DNA of 64,000 nucleotides from Halocalculus aciditolerans (lineage in GTDB: Archaea > Halobacteriota > Halobacteria > Halobacteriales > Halobacteriaceae). Where the stretch lies: assembly GCF_014647475.1 (NCBI RefSeq), contig NZ_BMPG01000006.1, forward strand, positions 54,559 through 118,558, in the 5' to 3' direction. Shown piece by piece: positions 33,790 through 42,788 of this stretch. A model generated the notes under the pieces. The model saw only the letters and a list, made by a program, of their open reading frames with translations, was not told the origin of the DNA and did not search any database. Within the stretch, counting starts at the first letter, position 1. Each line of letters begins with the position of its first letter. The position numbers and the translations under genes were made by a program.

Positions 33790-33903
33790 CACCCCGAAAT
33801 CCGCATTGACCGCTGCCATCATTCATCGGTGACCTGTCGGTTGGGCACACGCGAATGGCTTGAACAATTCATGCACGTCTACAACCATGAGATATCTGAC
33901 TAA
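33790..33903 (+). pseudogene. Transposase C-terminal remnant, right of GT gene
   Basis: Reads HPEIRIDRCHHSS, then WLEQFMHVYNHEISD and a stop. It matches HLKIQLDRFIIVG and IEQSAHYYNHQ of the fragment at 32278-32420 in the same orientation. Only the end of the gene remains. Confidence 0.65.
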
Positions 33904-34027
33904 AATTCGGCGGGCAGATGCCGGTTGAAGGAGGGCAGAACCAGATAGCGCGGTCGTACTACCACTCCAGTACCCGAAAACGAATGTACCAGATTTGTTT
34001 TCATAACCCGCACGAAAGCCACATTCG

Positions 34028-34993
34028 ATGTCGTCAACCGTACTGAAAGCATCGGATCTAACGCGTTCGTTCGAGGGCCAAGAAGTCCTCAGCGACGTGT
34101 CCTTCGAGCTCGACGAAGGGAGCCTAACAGCGCTGTTAGGACCGAACGGGGCTGGAAAGACCACGCTGCTACGGATGCTCAGCACGCTCCTCACTCCGAC
34201 TCAGGGGTGGTTCGAAGTCTGTGGCATTCCGTATACGAACCCGTCGAAGATTCGGGAACAGATCGGCGTCCTGCCCGAGAGTAACGGGTACTATTCGGGG
34301 TGGACTGCTCAAGAGTACCTCGTCTACTTCGCCCGGCTCTCCGGCCATCCACCGGACGCGGCAAAATCCCTATCCCGGGACCTACTCACCGACTTCGGAT
34401 TGGGAGACGCGACGAACGTCCCCCTCCGGGCATTTAGCCGAGGAATGCGACAACGCCTCGGACTCGCAAAAACGCTCGTAAACGACCCCGCCGTCGTTCT
34501 CCTCGACGAACCGACGCTTGGGTTAGATCCCTCGGGTCAGGTGACACTCGAAGAGTACATCCAGTCGATGGCCGAAGATCGCGGAGCCGCGGTATTACTG
34601 AGCACACACGACCTCCAAGAGGCAGAGGCGACCTGCGACGATATCCTCATTCTCAACGACGGACAGCTGGTGAGCGACGAACACGCACCAACTGTGGAGG
34701 ACTCCGACGTCGAGCGGACGCTCCTGTTCCGCGTGCCGCGTGAGGCAGCGTCAACCGCTCGGGACGTTCTCTCCGAATCGGAGTTCGTCGAGGAGATCTC
34801 CGTCGAGGAGACAGTTCAATCCAGTGAACTCCGTGTCACAATCGTCGATTCGGCTGAGTCCACCGACGGGCGACGGGGGTCGGCTTCGAATCGGGTCATC
34901 CGTCGCCTCGTCGATGCGGACGTTCCACTTCTGAACTTCGAGGTCGAAACGACACAGTTGCGAGATACGTTCTTCGAGCTGACGGAGCAGTAG
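34028..34993 (+). CDS. ABC transporter ATP-binding protein
   Basis: 321 residues. Walker A GPNGAGKTT, Q-loop, signature FSRGMRQRLGLAKTL (with SRG instead of SGG), Walker B VVLLDEPTLGLDPSG and the switch His in LSTHD. The C-terminal 90 residues are an acidic extra domain, as in CcmA/NatA-type exporters. It drives the ABC-2 permease whose gene follows 2 bp later. First of a four-gene operon to 36925. Confidence 0.92.
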   Translation: MSSTVLKASDLTRSFEGQEVLSDVSFELDEGSLTALLGPNGAGKTTLLRMLSTLLTPTQGWFEVCGIPYTNPSKIREQIGVLPESNGYYSGWTAQEYLVYFARLSGHPPDAAKSLSRDLLTDFGLGDATNVPLRAFSRGMRQRLGLAKTLVNDPAVVLLDEPTLGLDPSGQVTLEEYIQSMAEDRGAAVLLSTHDLQEAEATCDDILILNDGQLVSDEHAPTVEDSDVERTLLFRVPREAASTARDVLSESEFVEEISVEETVQSSELRVTIVDSAESTDGRRGSASNRVIRRLVDADVPLLNFEVETTQLRDTFFELTEQ

Positions 34994-34995
34994 CC

Positions 34996-35829
34996 ATGTC
35001 CGAAGAAACTACGACGACATCAGTTTCGACCCGTACCCAGATCCGTGGAGACGGCGGCGGGAACCCCCTGCGAACGATCACAGTCCAAGAACTCCAGGAC
35101 CTCTGGCGGCGCGGGAGAGGGTTTGCACTGCTCGTCATATTCAGCCTCCTGCTTAGTGGGCTCACGTACCTCCTGGCCACGGGAAAGGAACTCAGCCTCC
35201 TCGCCCAGAAAGATATGCTGAACATGACCGTCCAGATGACGGTCCTCGTTGTCTCGCTGGGAGCGCTCATCCTCGCTGCGGACGGCTTCAGTGGCGAACG
35301 AGAACGCTCCACCCTAGAGGGATTGCTCCTCGCTCCCGTTCCGCGGTGGAATTTCGCCGTTGGGAAACTCGTCTCGGCGCTCTCGATCTGGGTCGGAGCG
35401 TACCTCGTCTCGCTCCCGTATCTGTTGACGCTCTCGAACGGCACTCACATGTTCTGGACAGCCATCGAGTTGGAACTGATCGCTGGAACTGTCCTCTCGA
35501 TCTTCTTCGCGTCGTTCGGCCTCGCAGTGAGCGCAGTCGCATCCAGCAATCGGACGAGCCTCGCGTCCTGTATTCTCGTCCTGTTGGCTCTCGTCGCGCC
35601 GACCCAGTTGGCAGGCAGTGTCTACACCGGACTCATCGGTGGCCTGTTCGAGCGCGCGAATCCAGTGACGGCGATGGTCCACTTCGTGGATAAAATCCTC
35701 GTGAGCAACCACACGTGGGGAGAGATGGTCTCCTGGTTAGCGAGCCCCGTCTTTTTCGCTGTTCTCGCGTTCATCGCGCTCGTTCTTGTGAGCAAACGGC
35801 TGAACTATCAGGGAGGGCTTCGGGCATGA
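34996..35829 (+). CDS. ABC-2 type permease
   Basis: 277 residues with six membrane helices, including a coupling-type segment GFSGERERSTLEGLLLAPVPRWNFAVGKLVSAL that is characteristic of ABC-2 permeases (NatB, NosY). Long polar N-terminus. Overlaps the next gene by 4 bp. The exporter may serve the two secreted proteins encoded next, or be a maturation system like NosDFY; no cupredoxin is present, so this stays open. Confidence 0.88.
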   Translation: MSEETTTTSVSTRTQIRGDGGGNPLRTITVQELQDLWRRGRGFALLVIFSLLLSGLTYLLATGKELSLLAQKDMLNMTVQMTVLVVSLGALILAADGFSGERERSTLEGLLLAPVPRWNFAVGKLVSALSIWVGAYLVSLPYLLTLSNGTHMFWTAIELELIAGTVLSIFFASFGLAVSAVASSNRTSLASCILVLLALVAPTQLAGSVYTGLIGGLFERANPVTAMVHFVDKILVSNHTWGEMVSWLASPVFFAVLAFIALVLVSKRLNYQGGLRA

Positions 35830-36503
35830 GTCTCTTGCCGTCGACGCGACGGATGCGCAGCCTCATCCTTCTGGCCGTCCTCCTCTCCATGCTCGTCGTC
35901 CCGATGGGAACAGTCCTCGGCCAAGGTACTGCAACGGCACAGACTAGCGTCGTCGAGTCGGTCAATGGGTCTCAGATAGCGTCGTCTTCGACCCCACTGA
36001 CGGTCACGGTGAACCGCTCGACAGTCCACGCGCGAACCGGGGACGTCGTCAATATCACGTCTACGGTCCACAACACCGGGAACGCGTCCACCGGCCCAGT
36101 AACTGTGTATCTCACGCTCATGGACGTGAAGAAGCAGGCCCCACTAGACCTGGAGGACTGGGCTGCCACTCGATCCCACCAAATCACTTCGCTCGGCTCC
36201 GGTCACGCGACCGCGCAGAGCTGGAGCGTGAAAGCGATCAAAGGTGGGACGTATCGCGTGTACATCGTCGCCGTCCCCTCGAACGCCTCGTCGCAAAGCC
36301 AGCGACCGACAGCAGTAAGCGACCCAGTAGACCTCATGTTCACGCAGAGTAATAACCTCAATCCAGGAAACGTCCTGCCAACCATCCTCGGCGTTCCCGT
36401 TGGACTGCTCGTCCTCGCGGGCGCAGTCATCACGGTTCGCCGCCGACAACTCCGACCGGCCGACGAACCGGACAGTGACCGTTCGGGAGGTGATGACCGA
36501 TGA
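35826..36503 (+). CDS. Secreted CARDB-like membrane-anchored protein
   Basis: 225 residues. An N-terminal signal (LILLAVLLSMLVVPMGTVLGQ) is followed by a beta-rich domain with many NxS/T sequons and VVNITSTVHNTGNASTGPVTVYLTLMD, the look of a CARDB adhesion-like module. A single membrane helix (VLPTILGVPVGLLVLAGAVITV) near the end and a charged tail fix it in the membrane facing outside. Third gene of the ABC operon, overlapping both neighbours. Confidence 0.8.
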   Translation: MSLLPSTRRMRSLILLAVLLSMLVVPMGTVLGQGTATAQTSVVESVNGSQIASSSTPLTVTVNRSTVHARTGDVVNITSTVHNTGNASTGPVTVYLTLMDVKKQAPLDLEDWAATRSHQITSLGSGHATAQSWSVKAIKGGTYRVYIVAVPSNASSQSQRPTAVSDPVDLMFTQSNNLNPGNVLPTILGVPVGLLVLAGAVITVRRRQLRPADEPDSDRSGGDDR

Positions 36504-36925
36504 GTCTGAACCTAACTGGTCGGAAACTCGTACTCCTGCTCGTCGCGGGTCTCGTCGTGATGAGCGCCGGCTGTACGAGCGGGTCCGGGACGCAAACGTA
36601 CACGGGAAGTAGCTCCTCGGGTGGTGATGTTCATCTCCATTCGGCGAAGGTCGTGAACGGGGCGCTCCGACAGCTCACGATTTCGAACAACGGCAGTGCA
36701 TCGGTTTCCAGCGGGACGTGGAGGATCAAGCTCAACGGCACCTCCAACAAGAAGCCGGCCTCGTTCAACACGACTGTGAACGTGGGCTCGATTGCTGCGA
36801 ATTCGACGAAATCCGTGTCAATCAGAAAGGGCAGCCAACCGGACTGGCAGGACGGAGCAAAACTGACGATTCAGGCAACATCGCCTGGGGGGACAACCAC
36901 TTCGATAACCATCAAACCAAAATGA
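36500..36925 (+). CDS. Lipoprotein with FxLYD/CARDB-like fold
   Basis: 141 residues. Signal peptide KLVLLLVAGLVVMSAGC ends in a lipobox with Cys25. After a Ser/Gly-rich linker the beta-rich part (VHLHSAKVVNGALRQLTISNNGSASVSSGTW) resembles small extracellular immunoglobulin-like domains. Last gene of the ABC operon and probably its extracytoplasmic partner. Exact ligand unknown. Confidence 0.8.
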   Translation: MSLNLTGRKLVLLLVAGLVVMSAGCTSGSGTQTYTGSSSSGGDVHLHSAKVVNGALRQLTISNNGSASVSSGTWRIKLNGTSNKKPASFNTTVNVGSIAANSTKSVSIRKGSQPDWQDGAKLTIQATSPGGTTTSITIKPK

Positions 36926-37095
36926 ATCGCTTCACAATCGAGTGATTCCGCCGACACCCTGAGGTCACCAGGGGTACGATAGCCATCCGTGTCTGCCTGC
37001 TTTTTCTTTGGATCCGGCCAAGTCTGTAGACGCCCCCGTAGGCGTACAATTTCACTCTGCAATAGGGCAGGACATAAGACTCTAGAAAGTCACGA

Positions 37096-37629
37096 CTAGC
37101 CCCAGAAGTCGATAATGCGGTCAACAGCCCTATCAACGAAGCTCTCCCGATATCGGATGAGTAATTGGACTGTTTGCTCTTCATCTGCGACTTGATATCG
37201 TGTCGTTCGCCCTTCCCTAACACCCTCTACGACGCCCTCGTCGAGGAGGTTCGACAGGTGCCACGAGATGGTTGCCGACGTGACACCGATCTCCTCGGCG
37301 ATCTCAGTATTTCGCGCCGGACCACGTTCGAGCAAGAACAAGAGGATCCGTCGAGTCGTCTCGTAGCGGAGCGTGGCCAGGATCTGACGTTCGTCTGCGT
37401 CGAGTTCACGGGCGACGAACACTCGTCGTTTCCCGTGGTAATCTTCGCTCTCCAGCACGTCGTACTCCTCTAATTCATTGAGGTGGTACTGGAGGAGTCC
37501 AGTCTCCATCCCGAGATCGCGTTTGAGTTGACTGAAGTGGATGCCCGGATTCGCTTTCACGTACTCGAATATCTGCTTGCGCGTCTCCAACGACAGCCCG
37601 TCGTCCTCGTCGCCACCCTCACCACTCAT
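37096..37629 (-). CDS. Dual winged-helix regulator
   Basis: 177 residues. First winged helix: TRKQIFEYVKANPGIHFSQLKRDLGMETGLLQYHLNELEEYDVL; second: TTRRILLFLLERGPARNTEIAEEIGVTSATISWHLSNLLDEGVVEG. Same tandem architecture as the protein at 31191. The small membrane protein gene at 37681 lies just upstream on the same strand (51 bp). A bridge between membrane state and transcription is likely but not shown. Confidence 0.85.
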   Translation of the reverse strand: MSGEGGDEDDGLSLETRKQIFEYVKANPGIHFSQLKRDLGMETGLLQYHLNELEEYDVLESEDYHGKRRVFVARELDADERQILATLRYETTRRILLFLLERGPARNTEIAEEIGVTSATISWHLSNLLDEGVVEGVREGRTTRYQVADEEQTVQLLIRYRESFVDRAVDRIIDFWG

Positions 37630-37680
37630 GACGTGCGGGGGCGTCTGTTACGGTATCTGGCGGGCGTTCTCTCATATGGG

Positions 37681-37956
37681 TTAGTCGAAGCGGCGGACGA
37701 CGGTCACGAGGAGGAGGATGGCGATGCCGAGTCCGAGGAGGCTCGTGAGCAGCCCAAAATACGGAACGCCGTTGTCGAAGAAGTCTTCTCCGACCGTAGC
37801 GAGGACGTTCAGTCCCAGAAGAGCGTCAAGCAGTAAGAGGACGAGAAGACGCCGGAAACGCGTCCGGTAGTAGGCGATGGCGACGAAGACGAAAACGACG
37901 AAGACGACGAGTAACGTCACCCACCGGATGACAGTTACGGGCTCCATCTCGATCAT
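37681..37956 (-). CDS. Three-span membrane partner (DUF7521-like)
   Basis: 91 residues: VIRWVTLLVVFVVFVFVAIAYYRTRFRRLLVLLLLDALLGLNVL, then VPYFGLLTSLLGLGIAILLLVTVV. The YxTRFRRLL loop after helix 1 matches the basic loop of the gene at 31786 (YRTGRHQRLL) and of 50544 (YRGYQRHHTQLL). Upstream partner of the dual winged-helix gene. Confidence 0.75.
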   Translation of the reverse strand: MIEMEPVTVIRWVTLLVVFVVFVFVAIAYYRTRFRRLLVLLLLDALLGLNVLATVGEDFFDNGVPYFGLLTSLLGLGIAILLLVTVVRRFD

Positions 37957-38029
37957 AGATTATCGGGTCTGGCGGTTGGAGAGAGTGGGTGATAGGAGTG
38001 CCGGTTAGCTGAGTGCGACTGTGCTCGTG

Positions 38030-38521
38030 TCAGTCCTCGCTCGCGGATTCGGTCTTGACGACCGTCCCCGTGTTCGCGTTCACGGTCACCTGCTTGGCTG
38101 TGCCGCTAGCTGGCGTAACGATGACCTGGTAGACCGGTGAGCCGTCGTGGTTTTCGAGTGAGACGCTGGAAACGTTCCCAGAGACCGTACTCGTGGCAGC
38201 CTGCTTTGCGTCCGCGGGAGCGAGCTTCACGTCGGCCTGCGTGAAGGATTTCTCGCCCGTCTCGGATTTGGAGTCCGACTCACCGTCGTTGTTTTCACCG
38301 TCGCTCTGATTGTCAGGCGCATTCTGATCACCGTGCTGTGCACCATGTTGGCCGGTTTCGTTGTCGTTATTACCTGTGTCGTTTCCAGAATCCTTCTCGG
38401 ACTCGTGCTGTGCCTCTGAGGATGTGGTCGTCGTACTGTTCGACCCGGTTGCCGCTGCTAAGCCGACGCTTCCGAGGCCCGCACCGAGGGCACCGATGAG
38501 CGTTCGACGGCTGATGTCCAT
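38030..38521 (-). CDS. Exported PepSY-domain protein with Tat-type signal
   Basis: 163 residues. The start MDISRRTLIGALGAGLGSVGLA has a twin-arginine signal as usual for haloarchaeal export. A disordered Asn/Asp/Glu/Gly/His-rich linker (about 35-95) leads to a PepSY-like domain (DVKLAPADAKQAATSTVSGNVSSVSLENHDGSPVYQVIVTP) that usually binds or inhibits peptidases or acts as a small surface module. Stands alone upstream of the second IS copy. Confidence 0.8.
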   Translation of the reverse strand: MDISRRTLIGALGAGLGSVGLAAATGSNSTTTTSSEAQHESEKDSGNDTGNNDNETGQHGAQHGDQNAPDNQSDGENNDGESDSKSETGEKSFTQADVKLAPADAKQAATSTVSGNVSSVSLENHDGSPVYQVIVTPASGTAKQVTVNANTGTVVKTESASED

Positions 38522-38713
38522 GTTGGAATGCCTCCATCACCACATCTCTTGTGTAATGTAATAGACTGTTTGGTAGGGCAGACTAACAGTGGTACATGCC
38601 TCTAACTGTAATCTTCCTTGTATCGAACGCTGAAACCTAGCCGGTCGCGTGACCAATATGTACCCGCCACCTCTCAATCCCTGAATCGGAAGTTCAGAGG
38701 CTCTGAAGATAGA

Positions 38714-39001
38714 TTAATCATCAGCCGTGTAGGCGCCGCTGCGGTGTTCGATTCGGTGGACTTCGAGTATGAGTGCGTCGTGATCGAGGACGCACGCGAG
38801 TCGGTACTGCCCGACGCGTAACTTCTCGAACGGGCCACCAGTGAGCGGTTCGAGATAATCCCCGGGATCACGCCAGGGATCGTCGATGATCTCGTCGAGT
38901 TTGGAGACGATGCGGTCCTGAACGTGGTGTTCGAGGTTGTCGAACTGCTTGGCCGCCCTCGGAGCAAACTTCCACGTCCACTCGTCGTCCTCACTCGCCA
39001 T
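38714..39001 (-). CDS. RelE/ParE-family toxin, copy 2
   Basis: 95 residues, nearly identical to the product of 12761-13048 (differences include MA for MV at the start and FDNLEH for FENLEH). All RelE-like core residues including KLRVGQYRLACVLD are kept, so it should still be active. Overlaps its antitoxin gene by 11 bp. Confidence 0.88.
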   Translation of the reverse strand: MASEDDEWTWKFAPRAAKQFDNLEHHVQDRIVSKLDEIIDDPWRDPGDYLEPLTGGPFEKLRVGQYRLACVLDHDALILEVHRIEHRSGAYTADD

Positions 39002-39287
39002 CCGTGTCGTCGTCCATCATCGCGATAACTTCCTCGCGGGACACGAGTTCCTCCTCGCCGGTCCGAAGCCCATGCTCGCTGGCGGCAATCTGCTTCCAGC
39101 CCTCACGTGAGAATTCGGGGTGCTTGACGGCGTCCCGTGCCGCATAGCGGAGGAACTCGCTGCGCGAGTTGAATCCCTGCTCTTCCCAGGTCGCGTCGAT
39201 GTCGTCGAGGAAAGCCTGCGTGAGTCGGAGGTTGATCTGGACGGTGTCCGGTCCGTCGTCCCCGGTCGAGGTTTCGGCATCGGACAT
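38991..39287 (-). CDS. RHH antitoxin of RelE pair, copy 2
   Basis: 98 residues, differing at only a few positions from the copy at 13038 (for example STGDD for STEDD, and EEVIAMM for EEVMAIM). The ribbon-helix-helix is unchanged, so cross-recognition of operators and toxins between the two modules is expected. Divergent from the transposase by 135 bp. Confidence 0.85.
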   Translation of the reverse strand: MSDAETSTGDDGPDTVQINLRLTQAFLDDIDATWEEQGFNSRSEFLRYAARDAVKHPEFSREGWKQIAASEHGLRTGEEELVSREEVIAMMDDDTDGE

Positions 39288-39422
39288 GATATACGAGTGC
39301 TTTACGCACGCATATCAGATAAGCATTCTCCCGCGGAGGTGTGGCCCTATTCTCTGTCGTGACGCGACACCCTCCGTCCAGAGCTTGGTAACCATCAACA
39401 GCGTCGATATCGAAGGGTCACT

Positions 39423-41036
39423 ATGCCCGAGTTTCGCCGAAAGACTCTCGAACGGGAACGACGGAAGACCGATGCCTATCGCGTCGGTATCGAGGTCACA
39501 GACACGTATCGCCACGGAGCGCCCCTCGTCACGGCAATCGGAGGGGCATCGATCAGGACGAAAACCCTGGAAGACGCCTACCCTGCGTGGCACCCTGCAC
39601 CCTACGACTTCGAGGGAATGCTCCGTATCTTCATCTATCACGAGATCACCGCCGAGAGCTACCAACGCATCGCCGAGTATCCCGAGCTCGCAGACGAATT
39701 CGGCCTCGAAAAGACGCCGGGCCCGTCTGTCCTCTCACGAACGTGGCGGGAGCGATTCGATGACGACGCTCGTGAATTCGTCGAGACCGCAGCCCGCTTT
39801 GTCGTCAAACACAGCCATGACTTCGATTTCGCTGGCCCACAGATCAGACCGAAATCCGACGTCACCACCGAGGAAACACCTGAAGGCGATTCTGATGAGG
39901 ACTCCGAGACGGAGTTCAGCGATGAGGAGATTGTGCGAACGACGCGCTTGGCTCGCAATCACGCGTTTGGCTCGTTCGACTCCGGACGAGCACGAAACGC
40001 GACCTACGAAGACGTTCGGTTCTTCGAATTACAGACGTTCATGGGAATGGTCGGCTGTGGAACGGCACAGGGTGCGGCTCGCTTCCAATACCGACGCGGA
40101 ACGGATTACGGTCCACACGGAGATACGCATCTCCGAGCGGTCAAACAATTCACTCCCGAGGAATTCTTAGAGGGGTTCGATCGTGCCACGGACCGAGTAC
40201 TCTCGAGGATTGCATCCGAGGTATCGTTCCGTCGGCCCGTGACGGTTGCGATCGACATCACGACCGTCCCCTACTACGGGGAGACGGCTGAGATGCCGAT
40301 GGTGAGCGGCACCAAAGACGGCGAGGGTCGAGCGTTCAAGTTCGCGACCCTCTCGATTGTCGGTCGGAATATTCCGCTCATCCTCGCCGTTGAGCCCGTG
40401 CGCGAGAGTTCAGCCTGGGATGAAAACCCGCCAAATCGAATCCATCGCGTCGTCCGTCGCCTCCTTCTCCGTGCGAAAGAACACGTCCTGATCGAGACGG
40501 TGCTCTGCGATCGAGAATTCGACTCGATGCGCGTCTTTCAGACCCTCTCGAACCTCGACGTGAACTACCTCATCCCCAAGCGCACCACCAGCTCCGAACG
40601 CGAAGTAATCGAGCGGATGGAAGAGGATGACCAGGAGGTGGCTGTTGAGACGGCCTCCGTCCATGTTGAATCGGGATCGCACCCGCTGCGGTTCTTGTAC
40701 GTGCCGTCGACGAGCGGTGAAGGGACAACCGTGTTCGCGACGAACCTCCGAGTCGGACCCGATGAAGCCGAGACGTTCTGTCGCCGGTACAGTCGCCGGT
40801 GGCAGATCGAAAACGAATACAAGAGCATCAAAGGAGACTTCCTCGCGAAGACCTCCTCGAAAGACTACCGCGTCCGGTTGTTCTACTTCGTGTTCGCGGT
40901 ACTCTTGTACAATATCTGGCGGCTCACCGACTTCCTGCTAAAAGCAGGCGTCGACGGTGAGATGGACTACGCGCCTGTGTTAACCGCGGGCGAATGCGTC
41001 GAGATCGTCGTGTCGGCGTTAATCCCGCCCGACTAA
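39423..41036 (+). CDS. IS4-superfamily DDE transposase, copy 2
   Basis: 537 residues, same length as copy 1 without indels. DDE candidates and the Y-2-R-3-E-6-K signature are intact. Amino-acid changes are few and mostly conservative, whereas codon third positions differ often, a sign of selection for function since the copies parted. Confidence 0.9.
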   Translation: MPEFRRKTLERERRKTDAYRVGIEVTDTYRHGAPLVTAIGGASIRTKTLEDAYPAWHPAPYDFEGMLRIFIYHEITAESYQRIAEYPELADEFGLEKTPGPSVLSRTWRERFDDDAREFVETAARFVVKHSHDFDFAGPQIRPKSDVTTEETPEGDSDEDSETEFSDEEIVRTTRLARNHAFGSFDSGRARNATYEDVRFFELQTFMGMVGCGTAQGAARFQYRRGTDYGPHGDTHLRAVKQFTPEEFLEGFDRATDRVLSRIASEVSFRRPVTVAIDITTVPYYGETAEMPMVSGTKDGEGRAFKFATLSIVGRNIPLILAVEPVRESSAWDENPPNRIHRVVRRLLLRAKEHVLIETVLCDREFDSMRVFQTLSNLDVNYLIPKRTTSSEREVIERMEEDDQEVAVETASVHVESGSHPLRFLYVPSTSGEGTTVFATNLRVGPDEAETFCRRYSRRWQIENEYKSIKGDFLAKTSSKDYRVRLFYFVFAVLLYNIWRLTDFLLKAGVDGEMDYAPVLTAGECVEIVVSALIPPD

Positions 41037-41207
41037 CCGGCTGAATCCCCGCTGAGTCCGCTGCTTGGGAGTGGTAACACTATTCCGCAGTGCCAGAACC
41101 CGCGCAATTTCCCACATCCATCCGATAGGTTCGCCTGAGAGGGTTCGAATCGGCTCTTGATTGGAGTGAATCACTACAAGCCGACGGAAATTCGCCCCGA
41201 AATTTGC

Positions 41208-41219
41208 CCATCCTCCGAA
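41208..41219. repeat. Half copy D of recurrent palindromic element
   Basis: CCATCCTCCGAA, followed by ACTGTGGG which resembles the ACCTCTGGG spacer start. It marks the point where similarity between the right flanks of IS copies 1 and 2 ends. Confidence 0.55.
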
Positions 41220-41248
41220 ACTGTGGGCAGAAAGAGGCCCGAGAATTT

Positions 41249-41269
41249 GTATAGCGATATACGATATAC
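41249..41269. promoter_or_regulatory. AT-rich 21-bp dyad upstream of integrase
   Basis: GTATA and TATAC arms with inner CG/CG form an imperfect dyad containing two copies of CGATATAC-like sequence. Could be an operator or promoter element for the integrase, or an arm-type recombinase site. Confidence 0.45.
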
Positions 41270-41343
41270 ATTCTACTGTAATGCGGAGTTCCGACGCTAA
41301 GAGACTCTAGACCCCCGAATTCTCCCGATGGCTCGAAAACAAC

Positions 41344-41379
41344 AAGTGGTCCTGATTATGCCAATAATCACGACCACTT
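41344..41379. promoter_or_regulatory. 36-bp dyad upstream of integrase, possible att core or operator
   Basis: Outer arms AAGTGGTC and GACCACTT are perfect; inner arms GATTAT and ATAATC are also perfect and share the same centre (41361.5). Only three base pairs in the whole dyad mismatch. It lies 115 bp before the integrase start. Confidence 0.65.
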
Positions 41380-41493
41380 TGAAGTACCCCGCCGCCGTCG
41401 GTGAAGCACGAATGCTGCAACCGCCTCACGACGGCGCTTCCCCCGGGGTAGAGGCACCGAGACCGGGCCCGCAGGACGGTGGAGGGCCGGTTG

Positions 41494-42720
41494 ATGCCTG
41501 ATCGAGCGCTTTCGACACCGCTCGACGACAGCTTCGAGCGCTACCTCCAGGACAAGGGGAAAGGCCGCGGTGGCGACGGCGGGAACTACCGACGTAACGC
41601 TGCACGCGAGCTCGAGCGGTTCGTCGAGTGGGCCGCCGGCGACCGCGGTGCCGACGACTGGACCGGGATCGTCCCCAACGACGCCGACCGAGAGCCGACC
41701 TTCGACGATCTCGATGAACGTGTCTTCCGGGAGTACGCTCGGCATCTCGGTGGAGATCGGGGACTCAAGCAGAACACGGTACAAACCTATTACCGCTATA
41801 TCTCTGCGTGGTGTGGCTGGTGCGTCAACGAAGGGTATCTCGAAGCACATTACGCGCAGCGAGCGAGTGCGATGGCGCCGCTGCCGGAGGATGACGGCCG
41901 CAAGCCCGGTGACCAGCAGGCCTGGACGTCGGAACAGCGCCACGCCCTCACCCGCCATGTCGACGAACGGGCCCGCGACGCCGTCGAGGCGTACACGACA
42001 CTCCCGGAGGATACTGACTCCCTCGACAAGCAGCGAAGACGCTACGCGGCGCTGAAGGCGGCTCGTGACCGGGCGCTGGTGTTCGTCCTCGCGTACACAG
42101 CTGTCCGCGTTGGGGAACTCCTCCGAGATCCAAACGACCCGCGCCGGCGCGGCATCCGCTGGGAGGACCTCTCCCTCGACGACGGGAGTATGGACGTCTA
42201 CCGGAAGAAACAGCAGTGGGACGCCGCCAGTCTCCCCGATCCGGTGATCTCGCCGCTGCGGAGCTACCACCAGCTGATGAATCCACCGACGGAGCGCTGG
42301 CCGGTGTTTCCGACGTTCGACCAACGGACGCTCGCGGAGCTCGTTCGGGAAGAGCTAGTCGAACGAGGGGTACGCTCAGAAGTGATAACTAAGCGCCGTG
42401 ACGAATACGCCCGCGACCTACTGCTAGTGCTCGATGAGGACATTAGGCCGCCGTCGATCACGACGGACGGTGCACGGTCGATTCTCCAGCGGCTCTCTGA
42501 GACCGCAGAGATCGATATCGACCATCCAAAGCACGATTATCTTGCTCCGCACGGTGGTCGACGTGGGATGGGGGAGGTACTTGTTCGCGCGTTTGGGTAC
42601 ACGGTGGCGGCCCGGTATCTCGATAACTCCGAAGAGATGGTCCGAGAGCGCTACTCGCACATCGAGGCCGGAGAACTCGGTGACGTTGCAACAGAGGCGC
42701 TCTCAGAAATTGATGGGTAA
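41494..42720 (+). CDS. Tyrosine recombinase (phage/plasmid integrase)
   Basis: 408 residues from ATG 41494 (a GTG five codons upstream is possible). The N-terminal SAM-like core-binding domain has LKQNTVQTYYRYISAWCGWCVNEGYL. The catalytic domain shows AVRVGELLR (first Arg), HGGRRGMGEVLV (His-x-x-Arg) and MVRERYSH with the Tyr nucleophile. The protein is complete. The upstream 450 bp hold the IS copy 2 flank and two strong dyads, which may be its recombination site or operator. It starts the second metal-related block, as expected for an island integrase. Confidence 0.88.
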   Translation: MPDRALSTPLDDSFERYLQDKGKGRGGDGGNYRRNAARELERFVEWAAGDRGADDWTGIVPNDADREPTFDDLDERVFREYARHLGGDRGLKQNTVQTYYRYISAWCGWCVNEGYLEAHYAQRASAMAPLPEDDGRKPGDQQAWTSEQRHALTRHVDERARDAVEAYTTLPEDTDSLDKQRRRYAALKAARDRALVFVLAYTAVRVGELLRDPNDPRRRGIRWEDLSLDDGSMDVYRKKQQWDAASLPDPVISPLRSYHQLMNPPTERWPVFPTFDQRTLAELVREELVERGVRSEVITKRRDEYARDLLLVLDEDIRPPSITTDGARSILQRLSETAEIDIDHPKHDYLAPHGGRRGMGEVLVRAFGYTVAARYLDNSEEMVRERYSHIEAGELGDVATEALSEIDG

Positions 42721-42788
42721 TTAACGGTACTCCCAGGTGCCGAGTTTTCGGCACTACACTCTTCTCAACATCTCTCGAACTCTATCGT

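Larger units (their letters stand above)
38714..41036. mobile_element. IS4-type element with RelE/RHH module, copy 2
   Basis: Same three genes at identical offsets as copy 1 (each coordinate differs by 25953), with many mostly third-position differences. Right-flank similarity runs to CCATCCTCCGAA at 41208-41219. The left boundary is not found beyond the toxin stop codon. Confidence 0.7.
41037..41493. other. IS flank and integrase control region
   Basis: 457 bp without a gene. The first 180 bp continue the similarity to the right flank of IS copy 1 (from 15084); the rest contains the AT-rich dyad and the 36-bp dyad listed separately. Confidence 0.6.

Noticed and set aside
41150..41165. GGTTCGAATC resembling the T-arm of a tRNA near the integrase
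   Set aside because: No acceptor, D or anticodon stem can be built around it, and the matching position in IS copy 1 (about 15186-15200) is part of the same IS flank.
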